From positions 62,001 to 126,000 of the forward strand of contig JAPDDQ010000019.1 in assembly GCA_027587225.1 (NCBI GenBank): 64,000 bases of DNA, in the 5' to 3' direction. Below the pieces are notes generated by a model. It ran no database searches. It was given only the letters and a program-made list of their open reading frames with translations, and had not been told where the DNA came from. The position numbers were made by a program, and so were the translations under genes. Below are positions 1 to 6,659 of the stretch, piece after piece (position 1 is the first letter of the stretch; the number at the start of each line of letters is the position of its first letter). This stretch comes from Solirubrobacter taibaiensis (GTDB taxonomy: Bacteria; Actinomycetota; Thermoleophilia; Solirubrobacterales; Solirubrobacteraceae).

Positions 1-529
1 CCGTGTTGTCGACCGCGACGCCCGTGGCGCCGTTCGGGACCTTGATCGCGACTTCGGTGTTGATCGGCTGGTTCGTGTTCTGGTCCATCTGGTAACCGAC
101 GACGTACTGGCCGGACGCGGTGGTCAGGTAGCCCTCGTTGGAGACCGAGAAGTTGCCCGCACGGGTGTAGCTCGTGGGCGTCAGCGGCGAGTTGGCCGCG
201 GTCGGCTTGCCCTCGGCGACCTGGAAGAAGCCCTCGCCCTCGATCGAGACGTCCAGCGGGTTGCCGGTCGTCTGACGGGTGCCGCCGGACATCAGGTTGT
301 CGATCGAGCCGAGACCGACACCGAGGCCGACCTGAGAAGCGTTCGAGCCGCCCGTGCTGTTGTTGGCACCGGCCGCGCCGCGCTGAAGCTGGTTCAAGCT
401 GTCCTGGAAGGTGACTCGAGCGGACTTGTAGCCGATCGTGTTCACGTTCGAGATGTCATTCGCGGTGACATCGAGCATGACCTGGTGCTGCTTCAGACCG
501 CTGATCGCGGAAAACATGCCTCGCATCAT
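1..529 (-). CDS. flgE: Flagellar hook protein FlgE, N-terminal part (cut by window start)
   Basis: This is the N-terminal part of the hook subunit, which polymerises outside the cell into the joint between rod and filament. The N-terminus reads MFSAISGLKQHQ, then DVTANDISNVNTIGYKS, the rod/hook-family signature, followed by the GEGFFQV block. It starts at ATG 529 with AAGGAG about 11 nt upstream; in-frame ATGs at 526 and 517 are alternatives. The C-terminal part lies beyond the window edge. It is last in the fliJ-slt-fliK-flgD-flgE series. FlgE is preferred to FlgF or FlgG because it directly follows flgD and fliK. Confidence 0.9.
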   Translation of the reverse strand, partial: MMRGMFSAISGLKQHQVMLDVTANDISNVNTIGYKSARVTFQDSLNQLQRGAAGANNSTGGSNASQVGLGVGLGSIDNLMSGGTRQTTGNPLDVSIEGEGFFQVAEGKPTAANSPLTPTSYTRAGNFSVSNEGYLTTASGQYVVGYQMDQNTNQPINTEVAIKVPNGATGVAVDNT

Positions 530-583
530 GAGAGGGGGTGCTCCTTGGGGGTTTCTGCTTGAAGGGGAGAGTCGGCCGCGGAA

Positions 584-1024
584 CTACGCGGTGACTTCGG
601 CGAGCTTGGACGGATCGATGCCGGGCTTGCCGGCGACGGTCAGGGTGGCCTGGCCGTCCTTTGTGGTCGAGACACGCTCGACCTTGCCGGTCTGCAGCTC
701 GCCCTTGTCGTCGACGTAGCTGACCGTGCGGCCGATCAGGCCGACGGCGGAAGAGGTGTTCAGCGAGGACGCGATGTTCGAGTTCGTCGCCTGCATGTTG
801 TTCATGCCTTCGACCATCGAGAACGAGGCCATCTGCGCGATCGACTCGCTGGCGTCCATCGGAGCCGACGGGTCCTGGTGCTGGAGCTGGGCGATGAACA
901 GCTTCAGGAAGCCGTCCTTGTCGAGCGACGCCTTGGGGTTCGCGAGGGCCGCGGTGCCCGACCCTGCGGCCGTGTGCGTGGCCGTGGTCGGGGTGGTCGC
1001 GGTCGTGGAGGAGATTTCGGTCAT
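584..1024 (-). CDS. flgD: Flagellar hook assembly (capping) protein FlgD
   Basis: The hook cap protein sits at the tip of the growing hook and guides FlgE assembly. The 146-residue protein has a Thr/Ala-rich N-terminus followed by the FlgD core: GFLKLFIAQLQHQDPSAPMD, then SIAQMASFSMVEGMNN. Residues about 95-146 resemble the start of the FlgD C-terminal region, but the protein is shorter than the roughly 220-residue E. coli FlgD, so it is a minimal form. It lies 21 nt after the fliK-type gene and 55 nt before flgE. No clear ribosome binding site is visible; the bases upstream of ATG 1024 are pyrimidine-rich. Confidence 0.93.
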   Translation of the reverse strand: MTEISSTTATTPTTATHTAAGSGTAALANPKASLDKDGFLKLFIAQLQHQDPSAPMDASESIAQMASFSMVEGMNNMQATNSNIASSLNTSSAVGLIGRTVSYVDDKGELQTGKVERVSTTKDGQATLTVAGKPGIDPSKLAEVTA

Positions 1025-1045
1025 GAGGAGGGAGGTGGCTCCGGA

Positions 1046-2428
1046 TCAGGCAAGGACGTCGACGTGCACGCCGTTCGGGAGGACAAGACTCGTGTCGGCA
1101 GGTGCAGCGGTTTCCGTAAGCCCCGCGTCACCCTGCGGACCAAAGCGGAGGTTCTGCACGCCGCCCGGGTTGTGGTTGTCGCCGAAGATGTCCGCCTGCC
1201 TGGAGCCGGCCTGCTGCTGCTCCTGGTACTGCTGCTGGGTCGAGACGTCCAGCGAGAGCAGGTTCACGTTGCGGTCCGCGAGGTCGCGGCGCAGGTCGTC
1301 GGCCGCGTGCGTCAGCAGCTTCGCCGCCTCGGCCGAATCGGCCACCAGCTGGGCGGTGACGCCGTGCGGCGTCGACTGCAGGCGCACTTCGATGCCGCCG
1401 AGCTCGACCGGCTTGAGGTTGAGCTTCGCGTGCGTGATGCCGCGGTCGGCCGCCATCTGGATCAGCTGGGCGGCGCTCTCGGGCGCCCGGTAGAGCGGAA
1501 TCGCGCGCTGCAGGGCCGTGGGCGCGGGCGTGGCCACAGACTGCGCCACCGGCGCGGCCTGGGTGAGCGGCTGCGTCGTCGCGGCCGGGGCCGGCGCGTC
1601 GGCGGGCTTGCTCGCCTGCGCAGTGGCGTTCGCGGCCGCCTGCGGGTTGGGCTGCTGCTGCGAGGAGTCCTGCGAGGGCTGCTCGCCGCCCGCATTCGGT
1701 GCCACGGTCGTGGCGTCGAGCTGCGGCGCGGCGGCGTCCGCCGTCGGCAGCTCGGCCGGAAGCTCGATCGTGGGCAGGTCGGTCTGCGCCTCGGTCGCCA
1801 GGCCGGCCAGGAACGGCAGCGGAATGCCGCCGGGCGCAGCCGCGGTGGCGCCCTGCGTCGGCGCTTCGGCCGTCGTCGCCTCAGTGCCCGGCTGCGCCGG
1901 AGCGATGCCGTTGAGCAGGTTGAGCGCGGGGAACGCCGGGATCGCGACCGTCGTCGCCTCACCCTCCGCCGTCGCGGCGGCAGCCGGCACCGGCGCGCCC
2001 GTGGGCGTCGCCGCGACGGGCGTGGGGGGCAGCGGGCTCGCGAGCTGCAGCGCGAAGATGTCGGGCGTCATCGGGCGCGGCGCGCCCTCGGTCGGCTCCT
2101 CGGTGGTCGGCTCCTGCGCCGGCGCGTCGGCCTTCGGCTGCTCGTCCGCCGGCTTGGCGGCGGGCTTGGCCTTGGGCTGCGAATCGTCGCTGCGCTGCGG
2201 GCGCTGCGCGTCACGGGCGTCGTTGCGCTGGGGACGCTGGGCGTCGTCGCGGCGCTGGCGCGGCGCGTCGCTGCGCGGGGCGTCGTCCGTGCGGGGCGCG
2301 GCAGCACCGAGCAGCGCGGAGAACGCGTCGGTCGGCGCGGCCGGCTGACGACCTGCCGGAGCAGCGGACGCGTACGCCCGCTGGGGCAGCGCCGTGGTGC
2401 GCGTCGAGGTTGGGCGGTCCGTGGTCAT
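1046..2428 (-). CDS. fliK: Flagellar hook-length control protein FliK
   Basis: This is the secreted molecular ruler that measures hook length and switches export specificity through FlhB. In the 460 residues, about 1-340 are Ala/Pro/Thr/Gln-rich low-complexity sequence, as expected of a ruler. Residues about 350-420 form the conserved Flg_hook domain with the LNLKPVELGGIEVRL motif. A Gln-rich linker and a tail ending in PNGVHVDVLA follow. It starts at ATG 2428, 5 nt after the lytic transglycosylase stop. Low-complexity coding sequence of this type leaves long open frames on the other strand, which I do not regard as genes. A second FliK-like gene lies at 19261-19863. Confidence 0.9.
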   Translation of the reverse strand: MTTDRPTSTRTTALPQRAYASAAPAGRQPAAPTDAFSALLGAAAPRTDDAPRSDAPRQRRDDAQRPQRNDARDAQRPQRSDDSQPKAKPAAKPADEQPKADAPAQEPTTEEPTEGAPRPMTPDIFALQLASPLPPTPVAATPTGAPVPAAAATAEGEATTVAIPAFPALNLLNGIAPAQPGTEATTAEAPTQGATAAAPGGIPLPFLAGLATEAQTDLPTIELPAELPTADAAAPQLDATTVAPNAGGEQPSQDSSQQQPNPQAAANATAQASKPADAPAPAATTQPLTQAAPVAQSVATPAPTALQRAIPLYRAPESAAQLIQMAADRGITHAKLNLKPVELGGIEVRLQSTPHGVTAQLVADSAEAAKLLTHAADDLRRDLADRNVNLLSLDVSTQQQYQEQQQAGSRQADIFGDNHNPGGVQNLRFGPQGDAGLTETAAPADTSLVLPNGVHVDVLA

Positions 2429-2433
2429 GGGCC

Positions 2434-3117
2434 TCAGATCTCGGAGGGTGCGTTGGAGCTTGAGTAAGAAGAGACGGCGGATGCGGCGGAGGGAGCGGCG
2501 GGCGTCCGGAACGACGCGGCGTTCTGCTGGACGATGCGGACGTAGTTCTGCGTCTCCGCGTACGGCGGGATGCCGCCGAAGCGCTTGACGGCGCCCGGGC
2601 CGGCGTTGTACGCGGCAAGCGCGAGCGCGGTGTCGCCGTTGAAGGCGTCGAGCTGCTGCTTGAGGTACTTGGCGCCGCCGTTGAGGTTCTGGACTGGGTC
2701 GAGCACGTTGGTGACGCCCAGGCCGGCGGCCGTGGCGGGCATCAGCTGCGTCAGGCCGCGAGCGCCGGCGTGCGAGCCCGCGTCGGCCTTGAAGCCGGAC
2801 TCCTGCTTGACCAGGCCGGCGAGCAGCGCGGGGTCGAGGCCGTTGGCCTTCGCCGCGGCGGTGATCTCGGCGGCGTACGGCGTGCCCGCGGGCAATTCGG
2901 ACGTGCCGGTCGCGGCGGTCGCGGCGGTCGCGGCGGTCGCCGTCGTAGCCGGCGGGCCCGCGGCGGCGGACGCGAACGTGCCGCCCTGTGCGGTCGCCAG
3001 CTGGGACGAGAAGCTCGTGCTGGAAGGCTTCGCCGGCTGCGTGGGGGCCGGGGTGACACCCGACGCGAACATCGACTGGATCTGGTTCATGCGGCTCATG
3101 ACCGCGTCAATGCTCAT
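2434..3117 (-). CDS. Lytic transglycosylase (SLT domain) in flagellar operon
   Basis: This is a probable peptidoglycan-cleaving enzyme that opens the wall for rod insertion. With ATG 3117 as start (ATGA overlap with the fliJ stop) it has 227 residues. The N-terminus MSIDAVMSRMNQIQSMF resembles that of flagellar SLT proteins, followed by an Ala/Thr-rich linker. The catalytic domain is at about residues 100-205: LVKQESGF holds the presumed catalytic Glu, and ARGLTQLMP and ALAAYNAGPGAV are the other SLT motifs. FlgJ in this locus (21375) lacks a hydrolase domain, so this gene probably supplies that activity. That division of labour is inference; the family assignment is strong. Confidence 0.88.
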   Translation of the reverse strand: MSIDAVMSRMNQIQSMFASGVTPAPTQPAKPSSTSFSSQLATAQGGTFASAAAGPPATTATAATAATAATGTSELPAGTPYAAEITAAAKANGLDPALLAGLVKQESGFKADAGSHAGARGLTQLMPATAAGLGVTNVLDPVQNLNGGAKYLKQQLDAFNGDTALALAAYNAGPGAVKRFGGIPPYAETQNYVRIVQQNAASFRTPAAPSAASAVSSYSSSNAPSEI

Positions 3118-3578
3118 GCGGAAACGACTCCTCGGCGGTGGACGGCGGCAGCGAGCTCGTCCAGCAGGTTCTGGTTCTTGCGCGCCCATTCGGCGTTGTG
3201 GTCATCCTGCTGGCGCTCTTTGAGCTTGTCGATGGCCTGGCGGTCGCGGGCGGCGGAAGCGAGGAAGCCGCGCTTGACGGCGACCTCGTCGTCGCGGCGC
3301 GAAAGCTCGATCGCCGCGCTGTTCTGCAGCTGCTCGGTGCGCTCCACGTAGGTCTGGATCGCGCGCAGGTTCACGGCGGACGTCAGCCCGCCGCCGGCCA
3401 TCGCGTTGCGGTTCATGTCACACGCGGCGCGGACGTTGGCCCGCGCTTCGTCGAGCAGCATCCTGCCCTCGTCGCGATGACGAATCTCTTGCGTGAGTGC
3501 CTCCCGCGCCTGTTCTTCAGCGCGCTCTCGGAGGGTCCGGACCCGCTCGAGCCGGAACGTGAAGGAGGGTGTCTCCAC
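3114..3578 (-). CDS. fliJ: Flagellar export protein FliJ
   Basis: FliJ is the coiled-coil stalk and general chaperone of the flagellar type III ATPase complex; it binds FliI and FlhA. The 154 residues are highly charged and almost entirely heptad-like, opening with FRLERVRTLRERAEEQARE, typical of FliJ. It begins at GTG 3578 and overlaps the next gene by ATGA. A sigma-28-like -10 box ends only 7 nt upstream of the GTG, so the mRNA is probably leaderless. fliJ is separated from fliI (9367-10851) by the 5.8-kb insert, which is unusual because the two genes are normally adjacent. Confidence 0.88.
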   Translation of the reverse strand: METPSFTFRLERVRTLRERAEEQAREALTQEIRHRDEGRMLLDEARANVRAACDMNRNAMAGGGLTSAVNLRAIQTYVERTEQLQNSAAIELSRRDDEVAVKRGFLASAARDRQAIDKLKERQQDDHNAEWARKNQNLLDELAAAVHRRGVVSA

Positions 3579-3585
3579 GTAGGCG

Positions 3586-3613
3586 GTATCGGCACATGGG
3601 GTCTAGACCTGAA
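3586..3613 (-). promoter_or_regulatory. Sigma-28-type promoter of fliJ-slt-fliK-flgD-flgE
   Basis: On the minus strand, TTCA (3613-3610), 16 nt, then GCCGATAC (3593-3586). The -10 matches the FliA/SigD consensus GCCGATAA and the spacing equals that of the flgB promoter. The GTG of fliJ follows 7 nt later. Confidence 0.65.
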
Positions 3614-3657
3614 GTCCGCTTCGGGACTTCTTGCCAGACGTCCACCGTAGAGGTCGT

Positions 3658-4395
3658 GTGCACCTGGTCAAGCTCGCCCTCTTCGCCGGATTCTCGTGGA
3701 CGCTCCCGGCGGGCTGGCAGTCGCCGCCCGAGCCCCCGCCGCTGCGCTGCCCGGCCCCTCCGGGGCTCGTCGCGGCGTCCGGCGCGACCGTGGTGATGGT
3801 CGGTTCCACCGCCGACATCGAGCCACGCGATCTCGCGCGCCTCCCCGAGCGGCCGGAGCACTTCCGGCTCCCGCCCGACCAGCAGTTCGCGTGCCTGGGC
3901 CTCGGGGCCGTACTGGCGTGGCAGGAGCAGGGTCGGGCCCTGTCGGCGTGGGTGCGTGGTGGTCATCAGCGGCGCGACGAGGTCGAGGCGCTGTTGGACT
4001 CGCTCGTCGTCGAGCGGGTTCCGCCGCCACCGCCGCCCGCGGGCTGGCGGACCGCGTTCTCCGGCACCGCGGACTCGATCCGGGTGCCGCCCGGATGGTC
4101 GGTGCGGGCGTTGCGGGTCCAGCGCGGCGTCGCCCGGCCGCGCGTGCTGTACCGGCTCGCGAACCGCGACGGCTCCGTGATCCTGCGCGTGCGCGAGCAC
4201 CGGCGCGGGCCGGTCTCCACCGCGTTTGCGCGCGGACCGCTGGAGTTCGACGCACGCCGCCGCGCGGGGCTGGGCTTCCGCGGCTACCGGGTCTCGTTCC
4301 GGATCTTCTCGCGCGCGGGCGCGAGCGGGCGTGATCTCGCGTGGGCGGAAGTCGCCGCGCGCTCGGCCGGCTTCTCCCCGATCGGGCGAGAGTAG
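3658..4395 (+). CDS. Unknown protein beside an ECF sigma factor
   Basis: I do not recognise this 245-residue protein. The start is taken as GTG 3658; another start at 3631 lies upstream in frame. The N-terminus has a hydrophobic stretch (LVKLALFAGFSWTLP) that could be a weak signal or anchor. The middle has a Pro run (PPPPPPAG), and the C-terminal half is Arg-rich and strand-like (LANRDGSVILRVREH). It ends 10 nt before the ECF sigma gene, so the two may share a transcript. Codon use matches its neighbours. It may be a cell-surface or sensory partner of the sigma/anti-sigma pair, but that rests on position only. Confidence 0.55.
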   Translation: MHLVKLALFAGFSWTLPAGWQSPPEPPPLRCPAPPGLVAASGATVVMVGSTADIEPRDLARLPERPEHFRLPPDQQFACLGLGAVLAWQEQGRALSAWVRGGHQRRDEVEALLDSLVVERVPPPPPPAGWRTAFSGTADSIRVPPGWSVRALRVQRGVARPRVLYRLANRDGSVILRVREHRRGPVSTAFARGPLEFDARRRAGLGFRGYRVSFRIFSRAGASGRDLAWAEVAARSAGFSPIGRE

Positions 4396-4405
4396 GGTTG
4401 GCGCC

Positions 4406-4963
4406 GTGCAGGACGCCGTCGCGGGCAGGCTGCGCATGGGACGACCGCTGAGTCGCCGGGGAGAGCCTGCGCTCGTCCGCGCCGCCCAGGCCGGGTCGGC
4501 GGACGCGGTCGACGAGCTCTTCCGCCGCCACTGGCCCGCGGCCCACCGGGCGGCCTGGCTCGTCGTGCACGACGCGGCGGCCGCCGAGGACATCGCGCAG
4601 GAGGCGTTCCTGGCGGCGCTGCGCGCACTGGATCGCTTCGACCGCCGCCGGCCGCTCGGTCCGTGGCTGCACCGGATCGTCGTCAACCGCGCGATCGACT
4701 GGTCCCGGGCCCGCGCGCTGCGACCGGAGACGGGCGCCGTGCCGGACGTCGCCTCGCTCGACGATGACAGCGGCCTGGGCGAGGACGTGGTGGCGGCGCT
4801 CGCCGCGCTCGGCCCGGAGCACCGGGCGGTGGTCGTCCTGCGGCACCTGCTCGGCTACACGCCGGGCGAGATCGCGACGATGCTCGACCTCCCGCGCGGC
4901 ACCGTGAACTCCCGCCTGCGCCGCGCCCTCGACGCGCTCGCCGTCGCGTTGGAGGAACGATGA
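4406..4963 (+). CDS. ECF-family RNA polymerase sigma factor
   Basis: This is a sigma-70 group 4 factor that directs RNA polymerase to stress or envelope promoters. Region 2 is seen in FRRHWPAAHRAAWLVVHDA and AEDIAQEAFLAALRAL; region 4 in LPRGTVNSRLRRALDALA, after GYTPGEIATMLD. It is about 185 residues from GTG 4406; ATG 4436 is an equally possible start. The stop overlaps the start of the downstream membrane protein (ATGA), the usual arrangement of an ECF sigma and its anti-sigma. It lies inside the split flagellar operon but is not related to the flagellar sigma at 18102. Confidence 0.93.
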   Translation: MQDAVAGRLRMGRPLSRRGEPALVRAAQAGSADAVDELFRRHWPAAHRAAWLVVHDAAAAEDIAQEAFLAALRALDRFDRRRPLGPWLHRIVVNRAIDWSRARALRPETGAVPDVASLDDDSGLGEDVVAALAALGPEHRAVVVLRHLLGYTPGEIATMLDLPRGTVNSRLRRALDALAVALEER

Positions 4964-6039
4964 ACGAGCTCGAGCGCGCCCTGCGCGAGGCAGAGGTTCC
5001 GGACGCTGTGGCCGCGCGCGAGCGGGCGCGGCAGACCGTGCTCGCGGCCCACCGGCCGGTGCGGCGGCGACCGCGGCTCGCGCTCGTGTACGCCGCGATC
5101 GCCTGCGCGGTGGCGGCGGTCGTGTTCTCCGCGCGCGACACCGGGCCCGCGCGTGCCATCGAGCGTCAGGTCCGCAGCGTGTTCGCGGCGCCCACGCCCA
5201 CGCTGACCCCGACGGCCACCACACTCCCCGGGCGGCTGCTCGTCCTCGACAGCGGAGCGCTGTTCGTCGTGCGCGGCGGCAAACGCGCGGAGATCGGTGC
5301 CGGGACCGACGCGACATGGTCGCCGCGCGGGCTGTTCGTCGCCGTGGCGCGGGGGCGCACGCTCGCGGCGGTCGAGCCCGACGACGGGAAGGTCCGCTGG
5401 CGCCTGCGCCGGCCGGCCGCAGTGCAGTTCCCGCGCTGGGCGCCGGGCGGCTTGCACATCGCGTATCGCTCCGGCGGGAACCTGCGGATCGTGTACGGCA
5501 ACGGGCAGCACGATGTGCTCGCGGGCCGCAAGATGGCGCCGGTACCCGCGGCGTGGCGACCGAATGAGCCACGCACCGTCGCCTGGGCGGCGAAGGACGG
5601 CGCGGTCACGGTCGAGGACGCGGACACGGCGCAGGTCCAGTGGTGGCACCGAGACGGCCCGGTCCGCCACCTCGCGTGGTCATCCGACGGCCGGCGGCTG
5701 CTCGTCGCCGGCGTGCGCAACGGGACGATCCACGACTTCTCCGGCGGCGAGCCCGCGCGACTCGGTGTGCCGGGCAGGATCGTCGCCGTGGCGTTCTCTC
5801 GCCGGCTCGCCATCGCCGCGTACGACCGCGGCCGCACCACCGTCACCATCGACGGGCAGACCGTGCTCACCGCGCCGGGGCGGCTGCGCGATCTCGAGTG
5901 GTCACCGGATGGTCGGCGGCTGCTCGCCGGCTGGCCGGGCGCCGACCACTGGCTCGTGGTGCGGGGCGACGACGTCGCGGCCGTCCGGCACCGCTTCGCC
6001 CCGGACGCCCGCACCCGCGGGTGGGTGGCTAGCCCGTGA
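4960..6039 (+). CDS. Membrane-anchored beta-propeller protein, likely anti-sigma partner
   Basis: The 359-residue protein starts with a short charged cytoplasmic segment (NELERALREAEVPDAVAAR). One membrane helix follows at about residues 35-55 (LALVYAAIACAVAAVVFSA), then an external domain of repeated WSPDGRRLL-type blades (WSPRGLFVAVA, WAPGGLHIAYR, WSSDGRRLLVAG, WSPDGRRLLAG), i.e. TolB/PD40-like. Translational coupling to the ECF sigma gene suggests that the short N-terminal tail holds the sigma and the propeller senses the outside; this is inference, since no canonical zinc anti-sigma motif is visible. Its last codons overlap the convergent OsmC gene by 11 nt. Confidence 0.8.
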   Translation: MNELERALREAEVPDAVAARERARQTVLAAHRPVRRRPRLALVYAAIACAVAAVVFSARDTGPARAIERQVRSVFAAPTPTLTPTATTLPGRLLVLDSGALFVVRGGKRAEIGAGTDATWSPRGLFVAVARGRTLAAVEPDDGKVRWRLRRPAAVQFPRWAPGGLHIAYRSGGNLRIVYGNGQHDVLAGRKMAPVPAAWRPNEPRTVAWAAKDGAVTVEDADTAQVQWWHRDGPVRHLAWSSDGRRLLVAGVRNGTIHDFSGGEPARLGVPGRIVAVAFSRRLAIAAYDRGRTTVTIDGQTVLTAPGRLRDLEWSPDGRRLLAGWPGADHWLVVRGDDVAAVRHRFAPDARTRGWVASP

Positions 6040-6598
6040 CCGCGTCGAGGCTGACGGGGACGCCGTGGGTGAGCATGTCGAACACCGCGGAGCGCTTCTG
6101 GGCGTGGGCGACGAGCGCGCGCAGCCTGTCGTCGGAGGCGTCGCCGTTGACGCGGAACGTCCCGCGGATCGCGCTGAACCCGTTGCGCACCTCCGAGTCC
6201 AGGCCGAAGCAGCCGCGTACGTCCATGTCGGCCTCGAAGGTCGACTCGATCTCGGTCAGCCGGATCTTGCGCGCGGCGGCGCAGTAGACGATCGTGGTCG
6301 TCAGGCACGCGGCGAGCGCGTGCAGGAGGTACTCCGCCGCGTTCGGGCCCGAGTCGGTGCCGAGCAGGACCGTCGGCTCACCGGCGTCGATCACGAACGC
6401 CTCACGGCGCGTGTCGTCCTCCCGCCCGGCCCCGTAGAACCCCTGGAGGCGCGAGCGGTTGTGGGCACCGTTGATCCAGCGGTTCGTGGCGCGGAACGTG
6501 AACGCGCCCAGCTCCGGGTGATCTCCGACGGCGTCGAGCGTGCCGAACAGCTGCTGGGTGTCGACCCCGTTGCGGACCGTGGAGATCATCTGCGCCAT
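6029..6598 (-). CDS. OsmC/Ohr-family protein
   Basis: Member of the OsmC superfamily, which in characterised members reduces organic or lipid hydroperoxides through two cysteines. In the 189 residues, PNAAEYLLHALAACLTTTIVY carries the first conserved Cys and the AARKI helix follows. A second Cys occurs at DVRGCFGLD, close to the usual second position, and the C-terminal dimer region is present. The N-terminal extension (about 40 residues) is longer than in E. coli OsmC. The start is ATG 6598. It is probably an oxidative-stress enzyme of the inserted block; the substrate is unknown. Confidence 0.88.
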   Translation of the reverse strand: MAQMISTVRNGVDTQQLFGTLDAVGDHPELGAFTFRATNRWINGAHNRSRLQGFYGAGREDDTRREAFVIDAGEPTVLLGTDSGPNAAEYLLHALAACLTTTIVYCAAARKIRLTEIESTFEADMDVRGCFGLDSEVRNGFSAIRGTFRVNGDASDDRLRALVAHAQKRSAVFDMLTHGVPVSLDAVTG

Positions 6599-6659
6599 GC
6601 CCTGCAGCGTCCTGCAACCCGGTTGGGCCTCGGTATACGCCCCGGTAAACGCTCGGTAG

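Noticed and set aside
878..2467. Open frame of 529 codons opposite flgD and fliK
   Set aside because: Arg/Gly-rich translation of the complement of Ala/Pro-rich FliK; no motif, and the fliK frame carries the Flg_hook domain.
3517..5572. Long minus-strand frames across the ECF sigma region
   Set aside because: They are Arg/Pro/Ala-rich shadows; the plus-strand sigma and propeller frames carry clear domains.
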